A stretch of DNA of 64,000 nucleotides from Mameliella sp. CS4 (GTDB lineage: Bacteria > Pseudomonadota > Alphaproteobacteria > Rhodobacterales > Rhodobacteraceae), in NCBI RefSeq assembly GCF_019392335.1, contig NZ_JAHXRQ010000002.1, forward strand, positions 1-64,000. The letters are read 5' to 3'. A program made the position numbers and the translations under genes. The stretch's first letter is position 1. Each line of letters starts with the position of its first letter. Under the pieces are notes generated by a model that saw only the letters and a list, made by a program, of their open reading frames with translations, did no database searches and had not been told where the DNA came from. Positions 45,515-54,230 of this stretch are shown piece after piece.

Positions 45515-46639
45515 ATGGCAGGATTGGGGATCGGATTGATCGGGACCGGGTTCATGGGCAAGACCCATGCGCTGGCCTGGGGCGCCGCGCGGGCGGTTCT
45601 GGGGCGTGACCTGCCGGAAGTGCGGCTGGAGATGCTCTGCGATACACCCGATGACCGGGCGAGAGAGATGGCGGATCAGTTCGGTTTTGCCCGCGCGACC
45701 GGGGACTGGCGCGCGCTTGTCGCCGATCCGGCGGTCGACGTGGTCTCGATCACCACGCCGAACAATCTGCATCATGAAATGGCCTGCGCCGCGCTGAAGG
45801 CGGGCAAACATGTCTGGTGTGAAAAGCCGATGGCGCTGACCCTGGCCGAGGCCGAAGAGATGGCCCGGGCCGCGCAAGAGGCCGGGACCGTCACGATGGT
45901 GGGTTACAACTACATCCGCAACCCGGCTTTTCTGCACGCGAAAAAGCTGATCGAAGAGGGGCGCATCGGTCGCGTGGTGCATGTGCGCGGCTGGGTGGAC
46001 GAGGACTACCAGGCCGATCCCGACCTGCCCTGGACCTGGCGCGCGCGGCTGCAGGACGCGGGCCTTGGCACGCTTGGCGACCTGGGGTGCCACCTTGTGT
46101 CGATGGTCGTGGGCCTTGCCGGGCCGATCGAAAGCCTGGTGGCCGATATGCAGATCATCCACGAAACCCGACCGCTGCCCGACGGATCGGGCCGGGCCGC
46201 GGTCGAGAACGAGGATACGGCGACGGCGCTCTTGCGTTTTGCCAATGGCGCGCATGGGTCGATTTCCAGCTCTCGGTCAGCCTGGGGCCGCAAGAACAAG
46301 CTCGACTGGGAAATCCACGGCACCAGGGGCATGATCTGCTTTGCCCAGGAGCGGATGAACGAATTGCAGGTCTACCTGAACGACGGACCGAAAGCGGAAC
46401 AGGGGTTCCGCACGATTCTGACCGGGCCAGAGCACCCGCCCTTTGGCGCCTTTGTGCCGGCACCGGGGCACCAGCTGGGTTTTGGCGACCTCAAGACCAT
46501 CGAAGCAGGGGACCTGCTGGCGGCGATCCGGGACGGCGGACGGGCCTACCCTTCGATGCAGGACGCGCTGGATTTTGAACGTGTGATCCACGCCGTCGCC
46601 GACAGCGCCGGGCAGGGCTGTACTCGGGTAACGTTCTAG
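45515..46639 (+). CDS. Gfo/Idh/MocA oxidoreductase, possible inositol dehydrogenase
   Basis: The 374-residue NAD(P)-dependent dehydrogenase has a Rossmann start GLGIGLIGTGFMGKTH (3-18), the conserved CEKPMALTL (102-110) and a LGDLGCHLV segment that carries the catalytic Asp/His pair. The length and the adjacency to iol genes suggest oxidation of an inositol isomer to an inosose, the missing first step of this cluster (no iolG here). Its length is near that of scyllo-inositol/L-glucose dehydrogenases rather than the shorter IolG. The substrate is inference. The ATG at 45515 has AGGGGAGGG; it is divergent from the lacI-type gene. Confidence 0.82.
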   Translation: MAGLGIGLIGTGFMGKTHALAWGAARAVLGRDLPEVRLEMLCDTPDDRAREMADQFGFARATGDWRALVADPAVDVVSITTPNNLHHEMACAALKAGKHVWCEKPMALTLAEAEEMARAAQEAGTVTMVGYNYIRNPAFLHAKKLIEEGRIGRVVHVRGWVDEDYQADPDLPWTWRARLQDAGLGTLGDLGCHLVSMVVGLAGPIESLVADMQIIHETRPLPDGSGRAAVENEDTATALLRFANGAHGSISSSRSAWGRKNKLDWEIHGTRGMICFAQERMNELQVYLNDGPKAEQGFRTILTGPEHPPFGAFVPAPGHQLGFGDLKTIEAGDLLAAIRDGGRAYPSMQDALDFERVIHAVADSAGQGCTRVTF

Positions 46640-46646
46640 GGCCAGT

Positions 46647-47117
46647 TCAGACGCTCGGGTCCTCCGCCGCCTTTTCCAGCGTGTCAAATGTCTGCATCAG
46701 AAGGTCTAGCTGGCTTTCGTTCAGGTAGGCGCGCAGCGCCTTCTGGCGGGCCTGCATCCTTGGCATGGTGCGTGCGAATATTCCGCGCCCTTTGTCGGTC
46801 AGATCCAGGTGAAGCGCGCGGTTGTCGGTCTGGTCACGGGTCACGGTCAGGTAGCCTTCGGCACTCAGCGACTTGACGTTGCGGCTGATCAGGCCCTTGT
46901 CCATCGCCGTCATGCGCGACAACTGGGCCGAGGTGCACCGCCCGCCATCGCCGATCACCGCGATGATGCGCCATTGGGTGATGGTGACGCCGGAGTGTTC
47001 CCGCAGGATGCGCGAGGCCTGCGCATTGAGCTTGGACTGTACCCTGGCAAAGCGATAGGTGAGGAAATTGGCCAGCGGGGCCCGAAGTGACCCGCCCGTG
47101 TCGTTGTTGGAATTCAT
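46647..47117 (-). CDS. MarR-family transcriptional regulator
   Basis: The 156-residue protein has the winged helix-turn-helix of MarR: ITQWRIIAVIGDGGRCTSAQLSRMTAMDKGLISRNVKSLSAEGYLTVTRDQTDNRALHLDLTDKG pattern in short, with the recognition helix at LISRNVKSL and the wing at RDQTDNRALH. Such proteins are dimeric repressors released by small aromatic ligands or oxidants. It ends 7 bases from the dehydrogenase gene (convergent). The ATG ending at 47117 is favoured over a longer frame that has no MarR-like sequence; the AGGA site is rather distant. Confidence 0.85.
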   Translation of the reverse strand: MNSNNDTGGSLRAPLANFLTYRFARVQSKLNAQASRILREHSGVTITQWRIIAVIGDGGRCTSAQLSRMTAMDKGLISRNVKSLSAEGYLTVTRDQTDNRALHLDLTDKGRGIFARTMPRMQARQKALRAYLNESQLDLLMQTFDTLEKAAEDPSV

Positions 47118-47251
47118 TCGAAATTCGGTCCTTGCCCGGAAGGAAATGTCCAGAGGCTGCGCGCCCACCACAAGGTAGCGGCGCCCTTCCCGGGCAGGCA
47201 AGTGTCAAACTGCGCTAATCGCGATCATTGCTGCGCGACGGTTGACGTTAT

Positions 47252-47280
47252 GCGCCCCGCCCTGTTGCGGGCGAGGCGCC
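47252..47280 (-). terminator. Terminator of the protease/cytochrome/OmpA operon
   Basis: GCGCCCCGCCC (47252-47262) and GGGCGAGGCGC (47269-47279) form a strong GC stem with one mismatch around a 6-base loop, just beyond the stop of the OmpA-domain gene. Confidence 0.6.
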
Positions 47281-47285
47281 TTGGG

Positions 47286-48014
47286 TCAGTATTGGCAGAC
47301 CTGGGTTGCGGTCTGCAGGACAGCGCCCGGCGTGTTGGGTAGGCGCATGAAGGTCACGCGGCGGTTTTCCGGTGCGTCGGGGTAGGCCTCGTTCTTGAGG
47401 ACGTATTCGCCCCATCCGACCGGGTAGAGCGGCACGCCCACGTACGCCCCTTCGAGGATCCGCGTCACCGAGGCCGCGCGGCGCAGGCTGAGGTCACAGT
47501 TGTACCCGTCGGACCCCACGGCGTCGGTATGGCCGACAACCGCATAAGAGGTGCCCTGCAGCGCCGGATCGTTCAGCGCGGCGATCAGCGTGTCGATCTT
47601 GCCGCTCTGGTCCTGCCGGACCTTGTCGCTGTCATAATCGAACTCGATCGTGATCGCGACCGAAGGCAGAACCACCTTGCCGGTCTTGGGCGGCTCCGGC
47701 GCGTCGTATTTCGGCGGCTCGGGCGGGGGGGTCTTGCTGACGACGACCTTGTTGTTGTCAAGGTCCAGCACCAGCGTTTCGTATTCAACGCCAGGCCCCG
47801 CGCTTTCCAGCGCGATCCCGTCCGGGTCGATATCGACACCGGCACAGTTGCCCGCGTTCGAGTTCAGAAGGCACCGTGCCATCGGGCTTTGCGGTTCGGG
47901 TTTGAACGACATGATGGGGTCGTCACCCTGGATGAATATTTCGCCCTGCTGCGCAAGGCCTGCCACAGGGGGCAGGCCAAGGCAGAGAGCGACGCCAAGG
48001 AAAAGCTTTCGCAT
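47286..48014 (-). CDS. Exported OmpA-domain protein
   Basis: The 242-residue protein has a signal peptide (1-22, ending GLAQ), a Cys-containing N-terminal part (MARCLLNSNAGNCAGVD), a Pro/Lys-rich linker (PPPEPPKYDAPEPPK) and a C-terminal OmpA domain (about 115-230) with VVGHTDAVGSDGYNCDLSLRRAASV, which binds diaminopimelate in peptidoglycan. There is no N-terminal beta-barrel and no lipobox, so it is probably periplasmic and attached to the cell wall. It starts 13 bases after the two-heme DUF4384 gene and is the last gene of that operon. Confidence 0.85.
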   Translation of the reverse strand: MRKLFLGVALCLGLPPVAGLAQQGEIFIQGDDPIMSFKPEPQSPMARCLLNSNAGNCAGVDIDPDGIALESAGPGVEYETLVLDLDNNKVVVSKTPPPEPPKYDAPEPPKTGKVVLPSVAITIEFDYDSDKVRQDQSGKIDTLIAALNDPALQGTSYAVVGHTDAVGSDGYNCDLSLRRAASVTRILEGAYVGVPLYPVGWGEYVLKNEAYPDAPENRRVTFMRLPNTPGAVLQTATQVCQY

Positions 48015-48027
48015 CGCTCTCGTCTCC

Positions 48028-50532
48028 TCAGTAATCGCGGACCACGACCGAGATCTGGGCCTTGGTCACGTCGGGGTTGTGCTTGGACACGGCGCGGTAG
48101 TCTACGCCGCTTGCGGTATGCTTCTTGTCCTTGGCGTCTGCGTCGAGGTCAAGAATGAGGGTTTCCTTGACGATGCCCTCGTAGTGATCCTTGGAGACGG
48201 TCTTGTGACCGGCTGCGCAGGACACCTTGGAGGTATCGCGGGTCGCCTTCTTGATGGCCGCGTCGCCACCGTTGCAGATCGCCAGGATTGTCTCCAGCCC
48301 CGGTTCGGAGGTGCGCAGCGCGCCCTTCGGCGGGAAGACGTACTGGGTGCCGCCCGGGATGACGATGTCATCGAGGCCCGGGAAGGGGTACAGCACGCAG
48401 CTGTCATGATCGTCGTCGATCGAGATCAGCGTCAGGCGGCAGTCGTGGCGCGGTTCGATGAAGACCCGCAGTTCGTCGCCGACCTTGTAGGTGGGCTTGT
48501 CGGTGTAGACGGTCAGGTGGCTCTGCGCCGCGGCCGAGTGCTGGACCGGATCATAATCGTCGCCGTACTTCTTGGCGTCGTCATGCGTCTTGATCGGTTC
48601 CTTGCCGGTCACGACATAGTCCTTGTCGGTGGGCGTGTAGTCGGCGTCTTTCTTGACGACCTTGGTGTCCACATAGCCATCGTCCTTGACCACTTTCACC
48701 TTCTTGGCCGGCGGCTCATAGTCGGTGTCCTTGACGACCTGCTTGACCGAGTAGGACAGATCCGCCGTCACGACATGGTCGGTCTTGTACGGGTGGTAGT
48801 CCGTCAGTTTTTCAAGCAGGACCGGGTAGGCCGCCGTCCATTCATCCCGCGCGATCGGCGAGGTGTCGAGACGGGTCAGCAGGCTGGCCATCTCGTGCCC
48901 GGCAAAGGCCATGCGGCTGCGCAGCGCGTCCGAGGTCAGACCCAGTTCGTTGGCTGCCTGGTCGAAGTCGATGAAGTAATCGACGTGGTAGACAAAGAGA
49001 CCACGCACCGGCTCCAGACCGGCGGCCTTGGTGTCGGGTTCGATCCCGGCGCTTTCCAGGGTGGCCAGGAAGGCCTCCATGTCGCGCTGGAAATACTCGT
49101 TCACGACATCCTTGCCCGGGTAGATCGCGTCGATGGTCTGACGCGCCGAGGCCGGCAGGGACAGGTTGTTCAGGGCGACGTCACGCACGGTGTCGTCGTT
49201 GAACCGCATGCCCTTGGAGTGGCACGAGATGCAGGAGATGCCGTTGACCACCTCGCCAGTGCCGTCGGGATAGTCGGTGTCGCGCACGATCGAGGTCGGG
49301 CCGACGTTCAGGCGATCACCTTCGGCGGTGTTGAGGTAATAGGCGTGAAAGCCGTTGGGCAGGGTAAAGATCGACTCGCCGCCGTCATGGTTGAAGGCGA
49401 GATCGGGACCGTAGGCATCGGTCGGACCCAGCGGGAATTCGAAGAAGCTCTGACGTTTTGCCGAACCTGCAAAGTCATACGAGGTCCAGAAAAAACCGGT
49501 GCCCATCGGGTGCCGTTCGATCAGGCGGTTGTGCGTTGACACGCCCGAGTCCTGAAAGCCGGCGCGGACGACCTGCTCGTTCAGGATGTTCTTCTTCATG
49601 TCGAGGTTCAGCAGCTTTTCCAGTCCATGCACCGTGTCCGGCAGGCCCAGCATGTCATAATACATGGGCGAAACCGATGCGGTCGCGGCGAACCAGTCGG
49701 CGCGGATGACCGGGATCTTGGTGCCGGCAAGGTGCTGCAGCGAACCCAGGTACGGGTCGGTGTCGCTTTCCATGCCGTAGGGATACTGGGCCTCCATGTA
49801 GCCCCAGGTTTCATGCGTCCAGTCGAGATCGGGCAGGAAGACGCGCAGCAGGATGCCGTGGTCGTCGACCTTTTCGAACTTGTAGACGTTGGGGTTCCAG
49901 CTCAGTGCATTCAGCAACTTGACCGTTGCCGCCAGGTAGGCGGTGTAATTTTCGTCGGTGACGTCCGGGTCGTTCCACATCGGCCGCATCGAGATATAGC
50001 GGACGCGGTCGCGGCGGTTGGTCGGCAGGCTTTGCATGTCGGCATGGGCCATCGCGTACATGTCCGCGAGCGAGATGTAGGTGCGCGGCTCGGGCGCGGT
50101 ATCCCCCAGAGCGACGATCCAGTCCTGAAGCAGTTGCAACTCGGCCTCGTTCGGCACGCAGCTGGGATCCCAGCAGTTGTCCGGCATCGCCGGCGCGCCG
50201 CCGGTGATGACCTGGTACAGCTTGGATTGGGCCGGCTCACCGACCGAGACGAACTTGGGGTCGTGGGCGAGACGGCGCAGATCGAGGACATGGCCGAAGC
50301 CCGCCTTGGGAGTCGTCAGGCCATCGCCAAGCGCGCCTTGCTGGTGACAATCCGAACAGTACTTGTTCAGAACATCATACGCGGCCTTTTCCTGGGCGGT
50401 CGCATCGGCGGGCAGGGCATAATCGACGTCTTCAGGATCAATCAGCTTGGTCTGATCCTGCGCCAAAGCTGGCAGGGCGAAGGCGGCGGTCAGGGCGATG
50501 ACGCTCACCTTCATCAGGGTGTTGGGTTGCAT
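48028..50532 (-). CDS. Exported two-CxxCH protein with C-terminal DUF4384-like domain
   Basis: The 834-residue protein has a signal peptide (1-25) and two c-type heme motifs: CSDCH at 59-63 and CISCH at 434-438, both with nearby Met residues that could be sixth ligands (MPDNCW, KGMRFNDD). A Lys/Asp/Tyr/Val-rich low-complexity linker (about 575-665) leads to a C-terminal domain (about 670-830) matching DUF4384: TVYTDKPTYKVGDELRVFI, RLTLISIDDDHDSCVLYPFPG, GGTQYVFPP. The role is unknown. The neighbours are an exported protease (43 bases upstream) and an OmpA-domain protein (13 bases downstream). AGGAGAAG precedes the ATG. Confidence 0.82.
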   Translation of the reverse strand: MQPNTLMKVSVIALTAAFALPALAQDQTKLIDPEDVDYALPADATAQEKAAYDVLNKYCSDCHQQGALGDGLTTPKAGFGHVLDLRRLAHDPKFVSVGEPAQSKLYQVITGGAPAMPDNCWDPSCVPNEAELQLLQDWIVALGDTAPEPRTYISLADMYAMAHADMQSLPTNRRDRVRYISMRPMWNDPDVTDENYTAYLAATVKLLNALSWNPNVYKFEKVDDHGILLRVFLPDLDWTHETWGYMEAQYPYGMESDTDPYLGSLQHLAGTKIPVIRADWFAATASVSPMYYDMLGLPDTVHGLEKLLNLDMKKNILNEQVVRAGFQDSGVSTHNRLIERHPMGTGFFWTSYDFAGSAKRQSFFEFPLGPTDAYGPDLAFNHDGGESIFTLPNGFHAYYLNTAEGDRLNVGPTSIVRDTDYPDGTGEVVNGISCISCHSKGMRFNDDTVRDVALNNLSLPASARQTIDAIYPGKDVVNEYFQRDMEAFLATLESAGIEPDTKAAGLEPVRGLFVYHVDYFIDFDQAANELGLTSDALRSRMAFAGHEMASLLTRLDTSPIARDEWTAAYPVLLEKLTDYHPYKTDHVVTADLSYSVKQVVKDTDYEPPAKKVKVVKDDGYVDTKVVKKDADYTPTDKDYVVTGKEPIKTHDDAKKYGDDYDPVQHSAAAQSHLTVYTDKPTYKVGDELRVFIEPRHDCRLTLISIDDDHDSCVLYPFPGLDDIVIPGGTQYVFPPKGALRTSEPGLETILAICNGGDAAIKKATRDTSKVSCAAGHKTVSKDHYEGIVKETLILDLDADAKDKKHTASGVDYRAVSKHNPDVTKAQISVVVRDY

Positions 50533-50575
50533 AACATCTTCTCCTGTTCAAAGAGGGATTGGGGTGGAATACGGG

Positions 50576-52456
50576 TTATTGGCACCGGATCGAGAGGTAC
50601 TTTTTCGAGGCCCAGCCGGTCACGCCGCCGCTGCCTCGGTGAGGATTGCGGCACTGTCCCGAGAGGCAGCGGACCTGGGCCCAGTTTCCGCTCTGGTTCA
50701 GCACCTTGAGGGTGTCGCCGAGATAGGTCTCGGAGACGATCCGGCCGCGCGTACTGGCTTGGGTCCGGATATTCAGGAAGCCGCTCCCGTCACGGCGGGT
50801 ATGGCTGTTGTAGCGGTTCAGGTTCACCACGGTGGCGGTGCACTGCGTCACCGGACGCTGGCGCGGCTTGTCCGAGGCCAGGTAGTGGTTCGAGACCCAG
50901 CCGTCCTGACCGTTCGACAGGCGCACGTTGTTCCATCCGCCGCTCTGGTTCAGCACCGTCACCTTGTCGCCAAAGTCGATCCGGTTGACCACGCCGTATT
51001 GCGTGCCCGGGCCAGAGCGGACGTTCAGGTGATCGGTCCCGGTGACATACATCGGGAAGGTGTGGCTGGGCGGCGGCGTCACCACCTTTTCCGGGGTCTT
51101 GAGATAGGTGATCCGCTCGATCACCACGCGTGAGATGCAATCGGGATCGGCGCCGCAGCGGTCGCGGCTGTTGATGCGCCAGCTCTGCTGCTCGGAGGCG
51201 CTGACCGGGCGGGCGGGGTTCTTGTAGGCGCGCTCCATCTCCTCGTCGAGACCGGCAAGATAACGGTCGCCGCAGATCGTGCGTTCGGTCGTGTTGAGGT
51301 TGGGCGAGGTGCACCACCACAGCAGAGGTTCGTCCGGGCGGGTGTCCACGACCGGCGGAACCGGCTCTTCGGGCGTCTCTGCGACGGTGCACTGGCGCGC
51401 GACATAGGACTTGGCCAGGATCGAATAGCCGTGGTCGCCGCAGACCTGCAGGTAGGCCTCGTAGGCAAAGCACTCGTCGAATTCCTTGGCCTCGGCATAG
51501 AGCGCGTCGCAGAGCGCCAGTTCCGGGGCGATGTCTTCCGGGGGCAGCGGTTTGCCGCTGCCTTCATCGCCGGGGGCGGGGGGCGGAGGCGTGACGGGAT
51601 CCGGGGCGCCCGGCACAACAGCGGCCTTGAGCACCGAGGACTGGGCCAGGATATCGGCCATCGGGATGGCATAGTTGACGGCATCGCGGTTCGACCCGGC
51701 GTGATGCAGGCCGACGACCTTCTGCAACGAGGCGTCGATCACCGGCGAGCCGGAGTTGCCCGGCAGCGTGTCGCAGGTGTGCAGCAGTTGCTTGTTCGAC
51801 AGGGCCGGCGCATTGGCGCGGCATTTTTCGCGGCTGATGCGCTGGGCCTCTCCCATCGGGTGGCCGATGACCCAGTAAGGATCGTTGTCCTGCGGGGTGA
51901 TGGCGGCCAGGTCCAGTGTACCGAAGTCGGCGGAGGGATCGCCGATCACCTCGAGCACCGCATAGTCCAGATCCTTGGAGGTCTCGACCGGCGTCGGCAC
52001 GACGGTATAGCGCCGGGTGCCCTCGTCGACGCCGGGCTGGCGGTAGCCGGCCACAAAGAGGATCGAGTCGATCCGCGTGGCGCCGGCGCGTTCATTGTCC
52101 AGGATGCCGGGCACGCAATGATGGTTGGTCAGGATATGTTTCTTGTCAACGATGAAGGCGGTGCAGGGGTAGACGCCGGTATCCGTCAGGATATCCAGGC
52201 GGCCCACGGCCAGCCCCATCTTGGAAAAGACGCTATTGGGCGAGTAGTTCAGGATCGGTTCGTTGTTGTAGTCGCCGACCGCCAGTTCGAAGTTGATGTC
52301 GCTGCCGCCGCCGGCCGCCTGGTTGCGGCGCAGGACCACGCTGCCAAAGCTCGTCCGGTCGAAGCCGACGAACTCCTGCGCACGGGTCGGGGTGGGCGTC
52401 GTGGCCGCCAGTCCCAGCGCAGTAATCAGTGTGGCCAATGCAGCGGCGGTACGCAC
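50576..52456 (-). CDS. Exported trypsin-like serine protease with LprI-like and two SH3b domains
   Basis: The 626-residue protein has a signal peptide (1-26). A chymotrypsin-fold protease domain (about 85-275) has the triad His113 (LTNHHC), Asp164 (KDLDYAVLEV) and Ser235 (LPGNSGSPV). A Pro-rich linker leads to Cys-rich segments, including one at about 385-450 (TERTICGDRYLAGLDEEMERAY) like LprI/DUF1311 proteins. Two SH3b domains follow (DHLNVRSGPGTQYGVV and GFLNIRTQASTRG), ending in KYLSIRC. The start is GTG with a GAAGGAT site. It should be periplasmic or secreted, possibly held at the wall. It is the first gene of an operon with the DUF4384 and OmpA genes. Confidence 0.85.
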   Translation of the reverse strand: MRTAAALATLITALGLAATTPTPTRAQEFVGFDRTSFGSVVLRRNQAAGGGSDINFELAVGDYNNEPILNYSPNSVFSKMGLAVGRLDILTDTGVYPCTAFIVDKKHILTNHHCVPGILDNERAGATRIDSILFVAGYRQPGVDEGTRRYTVVPTPVETSKDLDYAVLEVIGDPSADFGTLDLAAITPQDNDPYWVIGHPMGEAQRISREKCRANAPALSNKQLLHTCDTLPGNSGSPVIDASLQKVVGLHHAGSNRDAVNYAIPMADILAQSSVLKAAVVPGAPDPVTPPPPAPGDEGSGKPLPPEDIAPELALCDALYAEAKEFDECFAYEAYLQVCGDHGYSILAKSYVARQCTVAETPEEPVPPVVDTRPDEPLLWWCTSPNLNTTERTICGDRYLAGLDEEMERAYKNPARPVSASEQQSWRINSRDRCGADPDCISRVVIERITYLKTPEKVVTPPPSHTFPMYVTGTDHLNVRSGPGTQYGVVNRIDFGDKVTVLNQSGGWNNVRLSNGQDGWVSNHYLASDKPRQRPVTQCTATVVNLNRYNSHTRRDGSGFLNIRTQASTRGRIVSETYLGDTLKVLNQSGNWAQVRCLSGQCRNPHRGSGGVTGWASKKYLSIRCQ

Positions 52457-52538
52457 GGTATCGATCCTTCGAAAAAAGGTTTGTCATCAAGATGATTTCA
52501 GTTTGTTCAGAAGGGGCCGTTGCGTCAACGAAGGAAAA

Positions 52539-52560
52539 CCCGACCCTGTGAAAAGTCGGG
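52539..52560. terminator. Small hairpin upstream of the protease gene
   Basis: CCCGAC (52539-52544) pairs with GTCGGG (52555-52560) around a loop with an AAAA run. It lies between the protease start and the ABC transporter stop; its role (5' leader structure or terminator) is unclear. Confidence 0.3.
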
Positions 52561-52585
52561 CAAATTCCGGTGTTTGAGAGGGGGC

Positions 52586-52604
52586 GGGCGGGGTCGGACC
52601 GCCC
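52586..52604 (-). terminator. Terminator of the amino acid ABC operon
   Basis: GGGCGG (52586-52591) pairs perfectly with CCGCCC (52599-52604) around a 7-base loop, starting 6 bases beyond the stop of the ATP-binding subunit gene. Confidence 0.55.
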
Positions 52605-52609
52605 AATGC

Positions 52610-53338
52610 CTACAAAACGCGGGACAGGAAGGCCCGCGTGCGGGCCTCTTGCGGGTCGCCGAAGACCTGCGAAGGTGGCCCGGATTCGAGAATGCGGCCC
52701 TGGTCGAGAAAGCAGACCGTGTCCGCCAGCTCGCGCGCAAACCCCATTTCGTGGGTGGCCAGGACCATTGTCATGCCCTCGGCCCTGAGGTGCCGCAGCA
52801 CGTCCAGAACCTCGCCCACCAGCTCCGGGTCCAGCGCCGAGGTGATCTCGTCGAACAGCATGATCTCGGGGCGCATTGCCAGTGCCCGCACGATGGCGAC
52901 CCGTTGTTGCTGCCCGCCGGACAGCTGGTCGGGGTAGTGCTGCATCCGGTCGCCCAGCCCGAAGCGGGTGAACAGGTCGGCAAGGCGCGGCTCCAGTTCC
53001 GCCCGGCTGTGGCCGTGGATGCGTCGGGGGGCCAGCATGGCGTTGTCCATTGCCGTCATATGCGGGAACAGATTGTAGCTCTGGAATACCATGCCGATAC
53101 GCTGGCGGACCGGTTGCGGGTTGAAGCCGGGTTCGGAAATATCCGTCCCGTCCAGGGTGATGGTGCCGTCGTCGATGGGTTCCAGCAGGTTCAGGCAGCG
53201 CAGCAGCGTGGACTTGCCGGACCCCGACGCGCCGATCAGGCAGATCATCTGGCCGGTGGTGACCTCCAGGTCGATGCCGCGCAGCACATCATTGCCGCCA
53301 AAGCTCTTGCGGACGTTCTTCAGGGTCAGTGTCGGCAT
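52610..53338 (-). CDS. Polar amino acid ABC transporter ATP-binding protein
   Basis: The 242-residue subunit powers uptake. It has Walker [10 protein letters not shown] (36-44), the Q-loop [11 protein letters not shown], the signature [15 protein letters not shown] (139-153), Walker [13 protein letters not shown] (159-170) and the switch His in [10 protein letters not shown], all in the HisP/GlnQ form. The start overlaps the permease stop by one base (TGATG). The upstream continuation of the frame lies within the permease gene and is not used. Confidence 0.92.
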   Translation of the reverse strand: MPTLTLKNVRKSFGGNDVLRGIDLEVTTGQMICLIGASGSGKSTLLRCLNLLEPIDDGTITLDGTDISEPGFNPQPVRQRIGMVFQSYNLFPHMTAMDNAMLAPRRIHGHSRAELEPRLADLFTRFGLGDRMQHYPDQLSGGQQQRVAIVRALAMRPEIMLFDEITSALDPELVGEVLDVLRHLRAEGMTMVLATHEMGFARELADTVCFLDQGRILESGPPSQVFGDPQEARTRAFLSRVL

Positions 53339-54150
53339 CAGCTGCGGGCCTTGCGCTGGCGGTTCATCAGATGGTCGGCGTAGCGGGTCGCGGGGATGGT
53401 GATCGCCAGAAAGATCAGCGCGGCGCCGACATAGGGGGTGAAATTCGCCAGCAGCGACTTGTAGACGCCCGCCTGTCGGAAAATCTCGACCGGGCCGATA
53501 AAGCTGAGCAGGGCCACGTCCTTTTGCAGGGCGATGAAGAGGTTCATGTTGGCGGGCACCACGCGGCGGATGGCCTGCGGCAGGATCACGAACCGCATGC
53601 TGTCCGATGAGGACAGGCCCAGAGACAGCGCCGCCGCGCGCTGGCTTTCGTGGATCGACTCGATGCCGGACCGGATGACCTCTGCCACGTAGGCGGCATA
53701 GACGAGGATCAGCGCCAGAGACCCCCAGATATAGGGTGAATTCCAGGGGCGCGGCAGACCGAGGCCGGGAATGCCGAAGCCGATCAGGTAGATCACCAGG
53801 ATCACCGGCAATCCGCGAAAGATGTCGGTGTAGAGGATCGCGGCCAGTTTCACCGGGTAAAGCGCCGGTGTGCGCAGGTCGCGCGCAACAGCCACCGCAA
53901 GCCCCAGTGCTGCGATGATCGGCGCGCACCAGGCAAAGATGGCGATGTCCAGCAGGAAGGCCTCGAGCAGGCCGGGAAAGGTCTTGGCAAAAACCTCTCC
54001 GTTGAAAAAGCTGCGCTGGACGCGATCCCAGCCGGGGGCAAGTGGCACCAGAACCACGATGGCCAGGACAACCGCCAGGGTCGAGCCGGCGGCAATCAGG
54101 TTGGCGCGTCGGCGCTGTCGGGTTTCGAAGACTTGTCTGCGTGTGGGCAT
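53338..54150 (-). CDS. Polar amino acid ABC transporter permease
   Basis: The 270-residue inner-membrane protein has about five transmembrane helices (for example 18-38, 67-90, 110-132, 140-160, 240-258) and the HisMQ-type cytoplasmic coupling loop [32 protein letters not shown] (EAA motif). [17 protein letters not shown] is typical of the family. A single permease gene is present, so it probably forms a homodimer. It lies between the binding-protein and ATPase genes. Confidence 0.92.
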   Translation of the reverse strand: MPTRRQVFETRQRRRANLIAAGSTLAVVLAIVVLVPLAPGWDRVQRSFFNGEVFAKTFPGLLEAFLLDIAIFAWCAPIIAALGLAVAVARDLRTPALYPVKLAAILYTDIFRGLPVILVIYLIGFGIPGLGLPRPWNSPYIWGSLALILVYAAYVAEVIRSGIESIHESQRAAALSLGLSSSDSMRFVILPQAIRRVVPANMNLFIALQKDVALLSFIGPVEIFRQAGVYKSLLANFTPYVGAALIFLAITIPATRYADHLMNRQRKARS

Positions 54151-54182
54151 CGGACGTCCGTCAGGCGGGGGCGCGCGTGGCT

Positions 54183-54214
54183 ACCCCCGCATGTTTCCAG
54201 TGTAAAGTGGGGGT
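54183..54214 (-). promoter_or_regulatory. Intercistronic stem-loop between binding protein and permease genes
   Basis: ACCCCC (54183-54188) pairs with GGGGGT (54209-54214) across a 20-base loop in the 80 bases after the binding-protein stop. Such stems often raise binding-protein expression relative to the membrane subunits by limiting read-through or protecting the mRNA end. Weak stem, so uncertain. Confidence 0.35.
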
Positions 54215-54230
54215 GTCCCCTTGTGGCCGG

